NCBI RefSeq assembly: GCF_001697225.1
Contig: NZ_CP014671.1
Span: forward strand, 2,480,001 to 2,544,000
Length of the DNA stretch: 64,000 nucleotides
Direction: 5' to 3'
Source of the DNA: Immundisolibacter cernigliae
GTDB taxonomy: Bacteria; Pseudomonadota; Gammaproteobacteria; Immundisolibacterales; Immundisolibacteraceae
The notes under the pieces were generated by a model. That model searched no databases and was not told the origin of the DNA. It was given only the letters and a program-made list of their open reading frames with translations. Position numbers and translations under genes: made by a program. Of this stretch, positions 36,721-44,961 are shown piece after piece; position 1 is the first letter of the stretch; the number at the start of each line of letters is the position of its first letter.

Positions 36721-37629
36721 TCATTGCCGCCCCCAGCGCCGGTAGCGCCATTGCCAGTAGGCAGGGTGGGCGCGGATTTCCGCCTCGGCCATCCGGTACA
36801 GCGTCTGCAGGGTCGGATCGTCCTCGCGCAGGGTGCCGGCCGGCGCCGGCAGCGGCGGATGTATCACCACCTCGTGCAGTTCCGGATGCAGGAACACCGG
36901 CACGATCGGCGCCCGGGCCCGGCGCGCCAGCACCAGCGGCCCGGCCGGCATCGGCACGCGCTTGCCGAGGAACTCGATCGGGATGCCGCCGTCGTTCTTG
37001 ACGCCCTGGTCCAGGTAGATCATCACCACCCGCCCGCGGCGCAGCGCATCGAGCACGCGCGGGGCGGCGGCCTGATCGCGCTCGATGCGGATCGCCTCCA
37101 GCCCCAGCCGCTGCAGCGCCTCGATGTAGTAACCGGGCGGCACCTGACGCGCCTCGCGGATGACGATGGTGACCGGGTAGCCGGCCTGCGCCAGCCACAG
37201 CGGCACCTTGCCGAAATGCCCAAGATGCAGTCCGACGCCCAGCACGCCACGCCCGCCGGCCAGGGCCTGATCCAGATGCTCGCGGCCGTGGGCCGTGACC
37301 GGTCCCAGGAACTGCGCCGCGTCGATCGTGCCGTCGACCAATTGCAGGAATTCGAGGGCGCCGATGCTGGCGTCGCACAGCGATTCGCGAGCGATGCCTG
37401 GCAGTTGCGCCGCCGGCTGCCCCGGCAGGGCCAGGCGCAGATTGGCAAGATCGCGTCGCCGCTGGGCCGGGCGCAGCGCGTAGTTGAGCCCGCCAACGCA
37501 GCGCCCGACCCGATGCGTGGCCCGCGGATGGCCGGCCAGGACACGCGCCACGGCGCGCAGCAGGCGAAACACGCCGCGCCGCCAGGCGCGGCGCAGCGGC
37601 AGCCACACGCGCTTGGCGAGCGTGGCCAT
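36721..37629 (-). CDS. LpxL/LpxM-like acyltransferase
   Basis: Lipid A lauroyl/myristoyl acyltransferase family protein of 302 residues with an N-terminal basic, hydrophobic segment. The family motif H-x4-D/E (usually HFGNWE-like) appears as HLGHFG, where Gly140 replaces the catalytic acid after His135. Other motifs are kept: IYLDQGVKN, GIPIEFLGKRVPMPAGP and PIVPVFL. It may use a different residue, have another acyl substrate, or be inactive. The ATG overlaps the stop of the ABC exporter gene by one base. Confidence 0.85.
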   Translation of the reverse strand: MATLAKRVWLPLRRAWRRGVFRLLRAVARVLAGHPRATHRVGRCVGGLNYALRPAQRRRDLANLRLALPGQPAAQLPGIARESLCDASIGALEFLQLVDGTIDAAQFLGPVTAHGREHLDQALAGGRGVLGVGLHLGHFGKVPLWLAQAGYPVTIVIREARQVPPGYYIEALQRLGLEAIRIERDQAAAPRVLDALRRGRVVMIYLDQGVKNDGGIPIEFLGKRVPMPAGPLVLARRARAPIVPVFLHPELHEVVIHPPLPAPAGTLREDDPTLQTLYRMAEAEIRAHPAYWQWRYRRWGRQ

Positions 37630-39332
37630 CAGCTGACCGGCTCGCTGGCCCGGTGCAGGGTGCCTTTCACGATATGGAAGACGTGGTCGGAAACGTCCAG
37701 TAGCGCCGGCCGGTGGGTGATGGCCAGCAGCGTGTAGCGGCCCTTCAAATCGCGCAGCGTGTCGCGCACGGCCACCTCGGCGGCGGCGTCCAGCGCCGAG
37801 GTCGGTTCGTCCAGGATCAGCAGCGCCGGCTGGTGCACCAGCGCGCGGGCGATGGCGATGCGCTGGCGCTGCCCGCCGGACAGCTTGCCGCCGCGTTCGC
37901 CGACCGGCGTGTCCAGGCCCTGTTCCAGGGTCGCCACGAAGTCCCAGGCGCCGGCCTGGCGCAGTGCGCGTTCGGCGTCGTCACGGCCCAGCGCCGGATC
38001 GCCCAGCGTCACGTTCACCAGCACGCTGTCGTGCAGCAGCAGCGTGTCCTGCGGCACGTAGCCGATCATGCGCCGCCAGGTCTGGCGGTCCAGCTCCGGC
38101 AGCGGCCGGCCGTCGATCAGCACCTGCCCGGACTGCGGCTGCAGCAGGCCGATGACAACATCCACCAGCGTGGTCTTGCCGGCGCCGGACGGACCGATCA
38201 GGGTGGTGAAGTGGCCGGCCGGGATGACCAGGTTGATGCCGTCGAGTACCGGCTGTTCGCCATATGCGAAGCGCACATCGCGCAGCTCCACGCTGCGGGT
38301 CAGGCTGGGGACGGCGCTGCCGGTAGGCGGTTCGGCAGCGGCCTGCGCATCGACGATTGCGTCGTGCAGCATCCAGAATCCGCCTTCGGCGCTGACCATG
38401 CGCTGGTATTCGCGCTGCACCTTGGTGAAGTAGCCCAGCAACCGCGCCAGCAGGAAAATCACCACCATCACCGACGCCAGCGACAGGCCAAGGTGCGCCA
38501 TGGCCAGGTACAGTCCGCCCGCCGCCAGGGCCGCCAGCAGGGGCTCCTGCACCGCCGGCAATGTTTCTTTGGCGATCACCTGCTTGCGCAGCGCCTTGTC
38601 GATCTGGCGCGTCTGACGGGCCAGGATGCCGTCGGCCAGATCCTCGCGGCCCATGGCCTTGAGCGGCTTGACCGATTGCAACACGTCCGTGAGGTAGGTC
38701 ACGAGTCTTGCGGTCAGCTGCGACTGGCGTGTGCCGGCCTGGCGGGCGCGGCGCACCAGCCCGCCCATGCCCGACATCAACAGGCCGCCGAGCAGCAGCG
38801 CGGCAAGCGTTGCCTGCCAGGACACCAGCAGCGCCAGCACCGCATAGACCAGCCCCTGGACCAGCACCGCCATCATCTGCGCGGCGTCGAAATAGGCGCC
38901 GGCGGCGCGGTTCGATTCGCCCGAAATGGCGTTGGAAAGCCGACCGATCGGTGTACGCAGGTAATACTCCCAGCGGCTGCCCAGCACGGCCCGCAGCAAT
39001 CCGAGCCGAATATCGGTCGCGACCCGCGCCACCGTGTAGCCGACCTGCGCATTGGCGGCCAGCCGCAGCGCAGCCTTGCCTGCCATGGCGAGCACCATCA
39101 ATGCCAGCAGCGGGCCCAGCTGCGGCGAAATGCCCAGGCCGGCCAGGAACTGCCTCACCTGCCGGGCCGGCAGCGGCAGGCCGGCGCCGTCGGCGTCGCC
39201 GGACATCGACACCAGCATGGTCAGCAGCGAGGACAGGCCCAGTCCGTCCAGCAGTCCGGCCAGCAGCAGGGCCAGCAGGGTCAGCAGGCTGCGGGCAGGA
39301 TAGGTGCGGGCAAAGTGCAGCAGCAGGCGCAT
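37629..39332 (-). CDS. MsbA-like ABC exporter
   Basis: Half-transporter of 567 residues with six hydrophobic helices (about 15-320) fused to an ATPase domain. Walker A is GPSGAGKTT, the signature SGGQRQRIAIA and Walker B LLILDEPTSALD, followed by the His switch ITHRP. Type I exporters of this group flip lipids or export peptides. Neighbours are an LpxL-like acyltransferase downstream and an ArnT-like glycosyltransferase upstream, so a lipid-linked or lipid A-like substrate is likely. Confidence 0.92.
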   Translation of the reverse strand: MRLLLHFARTYPARSLLTLLALLLAGLLDGLGLSSLLTMLVSMSGDADGAGLPLPARQVRQFLAGLGISPQLGPLLALMVLAMAGKAALRLAANAQVGYTVARVATDIRLGLLRAVLGSRWEYYLRTPIGRLSNAISGESNRAAGAYFDAAQMMAVLVQGLVYAVLALLVSWQATLAALLLGGLLMSGMGGLVRRARQAGTRQSQLTARLVTYLTDVLQSVKPLKAMGREDLADGILARQTRQIDKALRKQVIAKETLPAVQEPLLAALAAGGLYLAMAHLGLSLASVMVVIFLLARLLGYFTKVQREYQRMVSAEGGFWMLHDAIVDAQAAAEPPTGSAVPSLTRSVELRDVRFAYGEQPVLDGINLVIPAGHFTTLIGPSGAGKTTLVDVVIGLLQPQSGQVLIDGRPLPELDRQTWRRMIGYVPQDTLLLHDSVLVNVTLGDPALGRDDAERALRQAGAWDFVATLEQGLDTPVGERGGKLSGGQRQRIAIARALVHQPALLILDEPTSALDAAAEVAVRDTLRDLKGRYTLLAITHRPALLDVSDHVFHIVKGTLHRASEPVS

Positions 39333-39335
39333 GGT

Positions 39336-40886
39336 TCAGCGTGTCCGTTGCACCGCCGCCGGCCGGTAGCCGGCGGCAACGCGGTAGTAGAGGTGGCGAA
39401 TCACCTGCCCGCGCCAGTGGATGATCTGTTCCTGGATCGGGCCCACCTCGACCAGCGCGGCATCGACCTCGGGACCTTGCAGGTCCTTGCGCTCGAAATC
39501 CACCAGCAGCACCGGCCTTTTGCCATTGCTCTGATCGTCGAACCAGTACTCGAACATCGCTCCGCCGCGCCCGACGATGTTGCGCGAGGTGATGTTGTCG
39601 CGCCGGCCGTCGGTATCGTAAAAGGCCAGCCCCGCCGCGATCGACCACTTGCTCATGCCGGCCACTAGCGGCCGCTGGCCGGTGTCGCGTTGCACCTGTT
39701 GTTCGAGCTGGTGCACCGCCGCAGCGGCCTCGCGCCAGGCCAGGTAATCGACGTTGCGGCTCGGATATGGCACGCCCGGCAGGCCGAACACGATGTACAC
39801 CGCCGTGCTCGCGTAGATCGCGCCCAGCAGGTACAGCGTGGGTCGCCAGGCGCGCGCGAGGAAACGCCCCAGCCGGTCAGCGGGCGCCGCCGGCAGCGTC
39901 AGCGTGGTGGCCAGAAACGGCAACAGGCCGATATAGGCCGGTCCGGTCCAGTGAAAGTGCGGGTAATTGAACAGGCTGAACGCGAAAAAAACGCCAAACG
40001 GCACCGCCGCCGTCCACAGCAAAAGGCACCGGCTGCGCGCGTCTGCCACCGCCCGTGCCCGCCATGCAGGACGGGTGGCAACGCCCCAGGCGGCCAGCGC
40101 TCCGGTAGGGAACAACAGCAGCAGCACGTGCGCCACCAGCAAATGGGTGGAGAACTCGTAGCTCTGCTGGACGCGCCGGGTGCTCTGGAAGGCAAACGAA
40201 GCCCAATCGTGCGCCGCGTTCCACGCCAACACCGGCCAGAACAGTGCCAGCGCCAGCAGCGTGGCCAGATAGGGCTGCGGGCGGGCCAGCCAGCGTCGCG
40301 CGACTGGGTCCGTCAGCACGAAGCCGGCGGCGCCGGCCGCCAGCAGCACGATCGGATACTTGGCCAGCAGGCCGAGTCCCATCGCCAGGCCCACGCCCAG
40401 CCAGGCACCGCGCTGATCGTGCACCAGCGCCCGGTGCAGATAAAACACCCCGGCCGACCAGGCCGCCACCAGCGGCGCGTCCGGCGTCATCAGAAAGCCG
40501 GACAGGAAAAACCCGGGCAGGGCGCAGCCGAGCAGCACCGCCGCCAGCGCCTGTTGGTGTCCGCCGCCGACCTCCCGCGTCAGGCGCCAGATGTAAACCA
40601 AGGCAATCACTCCGCAGCCGATCGCGCCCAGCCGCACGCCGGCCGGCGTGTTGCCCAGCAGGTGTGTGCCCAGCCAGTTCAGCCAGGCCACCAGCGGCGG
40701 GTGATCCAGAAAGGCCAGCTCCATCCGCTGCGAGTAGAGCCAGTAATAGGCTTCGTCGACGATCGGGTCGGCCAGCGGAAAGAACACCAGCCGCAGGGCA
40801 ATGAATAACCCGGCCAGGGCCAGCAGTCCGCGCGTCGACACGATGGCCGACGAGGTCCAGTTCAGGGCAGGGGCGGGTGGGTTCAC
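39336..40886 (-). CDS. ArnT-like GT-C glycosyltransferase
   Basis: Polytopic membrane enzyme of 516 residues with about ten or more hydrophobic helices (PMT_2/ArnT-type family). The first periplasmic loop has the catalytic acidic pair Asp44-Glu45 in DPIVDEAYYW, then LDHPPLVAWLNWLG, both typical. The family transfers sugars from polyprenyl phosphates to lipid A or proteins. The GTG at 40886 was chosen because the upstream frame overlaps the promoter of the divergent ferredoxin. It leads a three-gene operon with the ABC exporter (3-base gap) and LpxL-like gene. Confidence 0.88.
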   Translation of the reverse strand: MNPPAPALNWTSSAIVSTRGLLALAGLFIALRLVFFPLADPIVDEAYYWLYSQRMELAFLDHPPLVAWLNWLGTHLLGNTPAGVRLGAIGCGVIALVYIWRLTREVGGGHQQALAAVLLGCALPGFFLSGFLMTPDAPLVAAWSAGVFYLHRALVHDQRGAWLGVGLAMGLGLLAKYPIVLLAAGAAGFVLTDPVARRWLARPQPYLATLLALALFWPVLAWNAAHDWASFAFQSTRRVQQSYEFSTHLLVAHVLLLLFPTGALAAWGVATRPAWRARAVADARSRCLLLWTAAVPFGVFFAFSLFNYPHFHWTGPAYIGLLPFLATTLTLPAAPADRLGRFLARAWRPTLYLLGAIYASTAVYIVFGLPGVPYPSRNVDYLAWREAAAAVHQLEQQVQRDTGQRPLVAGMSKWSIAAGLAFYDTDGRRDNITSRNIVGRGGAMFEYWFDDQSNGKRPVLLVDFERKDLQGPEVDAALVEVGPIQEQIIHWRGQVIRHLYYRVAAGYRPAAVQRTR

Positions 40887-40993
40887 GGACGGGCTGGGGT
40901 GGCAGCAGGGCGCGGCATGATACCGCTGCCGTTCGAGGGATCGGCGCGCTAGCCCGCCGGCTCGTCGGCCGGCCCGGAGAGCTGAACGAACGA

Positions 40994-41021
40994 TTGCTAA
41001 AGGCGCAATCCTGCGTATACT
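40994..41021 (+). promoter_or_regulatory. Promoter of ferredoxin-P450 operon
   Basis: TTGCTA (40994-40999), a 16-base spacer and TATACT (41016-41021) form a good sigma-70-like promoter 45 bases before the ferredoxin ATG, in the gap shared with the divergent ArnT-like gene. No operator was recognised. Confidence 0.6.
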
Positions 41022-41065
41022 CAAAACCACGGCAGACAGACCCCGCAGCGCAAGGAGGCGCAACC

Positions 41066-41386
41066 ATGACGAAGGTGGTTTTCGTAGAGGCAAACGGCAC
41101 GCGGCACGAGGTGCAGGCCCGCGATGGCCGCTCCCTGATGCAGGCGGCGGTGCAAAACGCCGTGCCGGGAATCGATGCCGACTGCGGTGGCAAATGTCTG
41201 TGCGCCACCTGTCACGTCATCCTGCCGGCGGACTGGTACGCGCGCCTGGGTGGCCCCAACCCCGAAGAAAAAGAAATGCTGGACCCCACGCCGGAGCGCA
41301 CGCCGACCTCGCGCCTGTCCTGCCAGATTCAGGTCTCCGACGCGCTGGAAGGCATCGTCGTGCAGCTTCCCGCGTTCCAGATGTAG
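41066..41386 (+). CDS. [2Fe-2S] ferredoxin for P450
   Basis: Adrenodoxin/putidaredoxin-type ferredoxin of 106 residues. Cluster ligands are in DADCGGKCLCATCHV (C-x5-C-x2-C) plus the fourth Cys in RLSCQIQ; one further Cys lies inside the loop. A strong AAGGAGG precedes the ATG. It would pass electrons to the P450 encoded downstream, as in CYP153 operons. No ferredoxin reductase gene is present in the window. Confidence 0.94.
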   Translation: MTKVVFVEANGTRHEVQARDGRSLMQAAVQNAVPGIDADCGGKCLCATCHVILPADWYARLGGPNPEEKEMLDPTPERTPTSRLSCQIQVSDALEGIVVQLPAFQM

Positions 41387-41430
41387 GCAGGCACGGTGTC
41401 TTCGGGTGCTCACTCGCGCAGGACAGAGTC

Positions 41431-41646
41431 ATGCTGGACTCGGTGAGCCGCCGTGGATTCATGGATGTCGATCCGTACGGCATCCCGCTCCAAAAAATCG
41501 ACGTCCGCCAAGCCGACCATTACCAGCGCCACGCGCGCCGGGGGTTTTTCGAGCGCCGGCGGCGGGAAGACCCGGTCCGCCACGGCCGGGACGGCGGCGC
41601 AAACGAACACGGTCGCCTCAGGCGAGGCGGCTTCGATCACTTCTGA
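41431..41646 (+). pseudogene. Truncated duplicate of P450 N-terminus
   Basis: Short frame of 71 codons whose product aligns without gaps to the first 50 or so residues of the P450 just downstream: MLDSVS against MLDTVK, DPYGIPLQKIDV against DPFGIALDKIDV, and GFFERRRREDPV against GFFERLRKEDPV. After about residue 50 the similarity fades and a stop follows. The two ATGs are 231 bases apart, so a segment of about 230 bases was probably duplicated in tandem and has since diverged. It keeps an AGGA before the ATG and an open frame, so it may still be translated. Whether it is a relic or a leader peptide is unknown. Confidence 0.8.
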
Positions 41647-41661
41647 CGATGAGGGAACATC

Positions 41662-42918
41662 ATGTTGGATACCGTCAAACATCTGCGCATGCTCGACCAG
41701 GATCCGTTCGGGATCGCGCTGGACAAGATCGACGTCAGCCAGGCTGAGCTTTACGAGCACGACGCGCAATGGGGTTTTTTCGAGCGCCTGCGCAAGGAAG
41801 ACCCGGTGCATTACTGCGCAGACAGCGAGTACGGCCCGTTCTGGTCGGTGACCAAGTTCAACGACATCGCCCATGTCGAGAAAAACCACCAGCTTTTCTC
41901 GTCCGAGCCGACCATCACCATCGCCGACCTGCCGGAAGCAATTCCCTTCCAGAGCTTCATCCAGATGGACCCGCCCAAGCACGATGTGCACCGCGCGGCG
42001 GTGCAGCCGGTCGTGGCGCCAGCCAACCTGGCCAAGCTCGAGCCGATCATCCGCGAACGGGTCGGCAAGATTCTGGACGAATTGCCGGTCGGCGAGTCCT
42101 TCGACTGGGTGGAACGGGTGTCGATCGAACTGACGACACAGATGCTGGCGACCCTGTTCGATTTTCCCTTCGAGGAGCGGCGCAAGCTCACCTTCTGGTC
42201 GGATGCCACCACCGGCGCACCCGACATCAGCGGCGGTGACTTCATCACCCCCGAGGACCGCGACGTGGCGCTTGCCGACTGCGGCGAACACTTTGTCCGG
42301 CTTTGGCACCAGCGGGTCAGCAAGCCGGGTAACGACCTGATCTCCATGCTGGCGCATTCCGAGCGCACCCGAAACATGATCGACTCGCCCATGGAATACC
42401 TGGGCAACATCATCCTGCTGATCATCGGCGGCAACGACACCACCCGCAACTCCATCACCGGCGGCGTGCTGGCGCTGAACCAGAACCCGGCCGAGTACGA
42501 CAAGCTGCGCCGCGACCCCACGCTGATCCCGAACATGGTGTCCGAGATCATCCGCTGGCAGACGCCGATCCTTGGCATGCGCCGCCGCGCCATGCAGGAC
42601 ACCGAACTGTTCGGCAAGCAGGTCCGCAGGCACGACAAGGTCATGATGTGGTACGTGTCCGGCAACCGGGACGACGAGGTGATCGCCGACCCGATGAGCT
42701 TCAAGGTCGACCGCGAGAACGCCCGGCACCACTTGTCCTTCGGCTTTGGCATTCACCGCTGCATGGGCAACCGCCTGGCGGAAATGCAGCTGCGCGTGTC
42801 CTGGGAAGAAATCATGAAGCGTTTCCGCATGGTCGAGGTCGTCGGCAACCCGGTACGGGCCAAGTCCAACATCATCCGCGGGTACCGCAGCATGCAGGTG
42901 CAGGTACATCCCTGGTAG
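41662..42918 (+). CDS. Cytochrome P450, CYP153-like alkane hydroxylase
   Basis: Bacterial class I P450 of 418 residues. The haem-binding loop FGFGIHRCMG contains the thiolate Cys367; the I-helix has GGNDTTRNS, and the K-helix ExxR is EIIR. The N-terminus with DPFGIALDKIDVSQAELY, FQSFIQMDPPKHDVHR and FWSDATTG resembles the CYP153 family of terminal alkane/fatty-acid hydroxylases. GAGGGAA precedes the ATG. Electrons would come from the ferredoxin two genes upstream. Subfamily assignment is from recalled motifs. Confidence 0.92.
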   Translation: MLDTVKHLRMLDQDPFGIALDKIDVSQAELYEHDAQWGFFERLRKEDPVHYCADSEYGPFWSVTKFNDIAHVEKNHQLFSSEPTITIADLPEAIPFQSFIQMDPPKHDVHRAAVQPVVAPANLAKLEPIIRERVGKILDELPVGESFDWVERVSIELTTQMLATLFDFPFEERRKLTFWSDATTGAPDISGGDFITPEDRDVALADCGEHFVRLWHQRVSKPGNDLISMLAHSERTRNMIDSPMEYLGNIILLIIGGNDTTRNSITGGVLALNQNPAEYDKLRRDPTLIPNMVSEIIRWQTPILGMRRRAMQDTELFGKQVRRHDKVMMWYVSGNRDDEVIADPMSFKVDRENARHHLSFGFGIHRCMGNRLAEMQLRVSWEEIMKRFRMVEVVGNPVRAKSNIIRGYRSMQVQVHPW

Positions 42919-43253
42919 CCATGTCGCGCTGCGGTGGGCGGCGCGCGACGGCCGCGCGCGCGCCGCGGCAAAAAACGCGGTATGCTGCCGCCCGCAATGT
43001 TTGTCTGTCGTGGTCAGTGAGTGTGCGTTTGGTTTTTGATCGTCCCCGGCCTGTTTGCCCCGCAGCTGCTTTCCCGGCCAGTGAGCCCACCGTGGTTCGC
43101 GCCCCCGGCGTCCGAAAAAGCGCTCGCCTTATGAAACCCTGCCCCGTGCGTCTGGTGCTGTTTGCGCTGGGCGTTTTGTCGCGTTCCGCCGGCTTTTTTC
43201 CACGGACCTGTAGTCCGTACCGTCTACCGCCCGCATCCTGACCCGAGTGCCCA
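42919..43253. other. Intergenic region before small basic protein gene
   Basis: About 335 bases with no accepted gene. GGTATGCTG near 42980 could contribute a -10, and the remaining 250 bases could be a long leader for the small basic protein and RRM operon, as many cold-induced RNA-binding protein genes have. An in-frame stop at 43239 limits the small gene's start to 43242-43254. No terminator for the P450 gene was recognised. Confidence 0.5.
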
Positions 43254-43433
43254 GTGGCCAAGCCAAACTATTCGTTCGAGAAACGTCAGCGCGAGCTGGC
43301 GAAGAGCAAGAAAAAAGAAGAAAAGAACCTGCGCAAGCTCGCCAAGAGTTCCGCGCAAGGGGATGTGTCGGCGCAGTCGCCGTCTGATGAATCGGCATCC
43401 GCCGACCCCGGCGTTCCTGCCGGGAATCCTTGA
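43254..43433 (+). CDS. Small highly basic protein, GTG start
   Basis: Protein of 59 residues beginning VAKPNYSFEKRQRELAKS and continuing with a run of Lys/Glu (KKKEEKNLRKLAK), then a Ser/Pro/Ala-rich tail ending PAGNP. The frame has a stop at 43239, so the GTG at 43254 is the only plausible start. Similar small MAKPNYSFEKRQREL proteins occur in other Proteobacteria. The gene lies 19 bases before the RRM gene; nucleic-acid or ribosome binding is possible but unproven. Confidence 0.75.
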   Translation: MAKPNYSFEKRQRELAKSKKKEEKNLRKLAKSSAQGDVSAQSPSDESASADPGVPAGNP

Positions 43434-43452
43434 AACTTTGGAGTGCTTGTAA

Positions 43453-43776
43453 ATGCAGCAAAACAAACTGTACGTTGGAAATTTCCCCTACTCGGTCACC
43501 GAAGACCAGCTGCGGGCGTTGTTCTCGGAGTATGGGCAGATCACCGATCTGGCCATGATCATGGACCGCGAGACCGGTCGTCCGAAGGGCTTCGCCTTCA
43601 TCACCTTCGCGGCCCAGCAGGCGGCCGAGAAGGCGCTGGAACAGAACGGTCGTGACCTGGGCGGTCGCCCGCTGAAGGTGAACATGGCCATGGAGCGTGA
43701 CGCCAGCCGTGGCCCGCGTCCGGGCGGCGGCGGCGGCTTCGGCGGCGGCGGTGCCGGTCGCGGCCCGCGCTACTGA
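43453..43776 (+). CDS. RRM-family RNA-binding protein
   Basis: RNA-binding protein of 107 residues with one RRM: RNP2 is LYVGNF and RNP1 is KGFAFITF. A Gly-rich tail (GGGGGFGGGG) ends in GRGPRY, as in cyanobacterial and proteobacterial cold-responsive Rbp proteins. It binds single-stranded RNA and probably acts in mRNA stability or cold adaptation. A strong intrinsic terminator follows, and the small basic protein gene precedes it. Confidence 0.93.
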   Translation: MQQNKLYVGNFPYSVTEDQLRALFSEYGQITDLAMIMDRETGRPKGFAFITFAAQQAAEKALEQNGRDLGGRPLKVNMAMERDASRGPRPGGGGGFGGGGAGRGPRY

Positions 43777-43793
43777 GCGAATAGTTCGCTGTT

Positions 43794-43823
43794 AAAAAGC
43801 CCGGATTTTCCGGGCTTTTTTTT
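43794..43823 (+). terminator. Intrinsic terminator after RRM gene
   Basis: AAAAAGCCCGG, loop ATTTT, CCGGGCTTTTTTTT (43794-43823): a GC stem with an eight-T tract, 17 bases after the stop codon. The clearest rho-independent terminator in the window. Confidence 0.95.
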
Positions 43824-43955
43824 GCGCCGGATTTTTCCGGTAAACGGCGTGCCGTGTTTGCAATCGAGCCCGATCTACCGGTGGTGTGCGATCCTTGCGG
43901 TGTCGGGCAAGGCTCCGATGGATAACACGACTTGCAGGGACGGAGGAGGCTGGAC

Positions 43956-44783
43956 ATGGCAGACATGCAGGGCAAGGTGTGCGTGGTCACCGGCGCCAAT
44001 TCAGGCATCGGCAAGGCGACCGCGCAGGGATTGGCCGCCGCCGGCGCCACGGTGCTGATGGTGTGCCGGGACCGCGCTCGCGGCGCAGCGGCCGAGCAGG
44101 ACATCCAGGCCGCTACCGGCAATGCGGCGGTCGAGTTGTGGCAGGCCGATCTTGCCTCGCTGGCCGACATCCGACGCCTGGCGGGCGAGCTTCTGGTGGC
44201 CCATCCGGTCATCCACGTGCTGATCAACAATGCCGGCGTGATGGTGGAAAAGCGCCAGATGTCCGCGGACGGTTTCGAGCTGCAGTTCGCGGTCAATCAC
44301 CTGGCACCGTTCCTGCTCACCCGGCTGCTGGAGCCGGCGCTGGCCGCCGGCGCGCCGGCGCGCGTGGTCAACGTCAGCTCGCGCGTGCACAGCATGGGGC
44401 ACATCGATTTCGACGACCTGCAAAGCACGCGCAAGTACAAGATGTTCGCCGCCTATGGGCGCTCGAAACTGGCCTGCGTCATGGCCACCTACGACCTTGC
44501 CGAACGCTGGCAAGCGCTGGGGATTACGGTGAACTGCCTGCACCCGGGCGTGATCGATACCAACCTTGGCGGTATGCCCGGCTTCATCAAGAAATTGCTG
44601 CCCAAGGCGGACAAGGGCGCTCGCACGTCACTTTACCTGGCCACGGCGCCCGAGGTGGCCGATGTCACCGGGCAGTATTTCAGCGGCTGCAAGCCCGCCA
44701 AATCGTCAGCCGAGTCGCACGACCGCGCCGTGCGCGCGCGCCTGTGGCAGGAAACGGAACGCATGGTGGGTCTGGTGGCCTGA
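43956..44783 (+). CDS. SDR oxidoreductase, retinol dehydrogenase-like
   Basis: Short-chain dehydrogenase of 275 residues. The cofactor motif is GANSGIGKATAQ, with NNAGVM, active-site Ser in NVSSR and the catalytic Tyr-x3-Lys in AAYGRSK. HPGVIDTNLGG and the overall layout fit the WW-oxidoreductase/retinol dehydrogenase-like group. GGAGGAGG precedes the ATG at 43956. Convergent with the dioxygenase genes; its substrate is unknown. Confidence 0.9.
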   Translation: MADMQGKVCVVTGANSGIGKATAQGLAAAGATVLMVCRDRARGAAAEQDIQAATGNAAVELWQADLASLADIRRLAGELLVAHPVIHVLINNAGVMVEKRQMSADGFELQFAVNHLAPFLLTRLLEPALAAGAPARVVNVSSRVHSMGHIDFDDLQSTRKYKMFAAYGRSKLACVMATYDLAERWQALGITVNCLHPGVIDTNLGGMPGFIKKLLPKADKGARTSLYLATAPEVADVTGQYFSGCKPAKSSAESHDRAVRARLWQETERMVGLVA

Positions 44784-44833
44784 GGGCAGCGCTGATTTAT
44801 TCAGCGCTGCCCGTCCGGGGCAGGATGCCCCGG

Positions 44834-44864
44834 CATGAAGCAAGCACGAAGTGCTTGCTTCATG
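44834..44864. repeat. Perfect 14-bp inverted repeat
   Basis: CATGAAGCAAGCAC (44834-44847), loop GAA, GTGCTTGCTTCATG (44851-44864): a perfect 14-bp stem with a 3-base loop in the gap after the SDR. It precedes the 62-base repeat copy. Such a stem without T-tract may help end or protect the SDR transcript. Confidence 0.85.
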
Positions 44865-44875
44865 GAGCCCGTCGC

Positions 44876-44937
44876 GGGCGTGTACCGCGACGAGGCGAGC
44901 TGAAAAATGCCACGGACGGCATTTTTCAGCGTCTCCC
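44876..44937. repeat. 62-base intergenic repeat, copy 2
   Basis: Same length and layout as 6102-6163: identical over 44905-44937 and over 44876-44889, with a diverged middle. Again it ends just before the stop of a minus-strand gene (24 bases from the dioxygenase small-subunit stop). No coding capacity. Two copies almost 39 kb apart suggest a dispersed terminator-like family. Confidence 0.8.
44899..44930. terminator. Bidirectional terminator inside the 62-base repeat
   Basis: GCTGAAAAATGCC (44899-44911), loop ACGGAC, GGCATTTTTCAGC (44918-44930): a perfect 13-bp stem with A/T runs in the arms, between convergent genes. It could end transcription from both sides. Confidence 0.65.
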
Positions 44938-44961
44938 TGAGCGGACCTGCCCGCGGCCCGC

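Noticed and set aside
40877-41065. N-terminal extension of the ferredoxin frame
   Set aside because: Covers the divergent promoter region; the strong ribosome-binding site favours the ATG at 41066.
41410-42909. Minus-strand open frame of 499 codons opposite the P450
   Set aside because: His/Val-rich shadow of a confident gene on the other strand.
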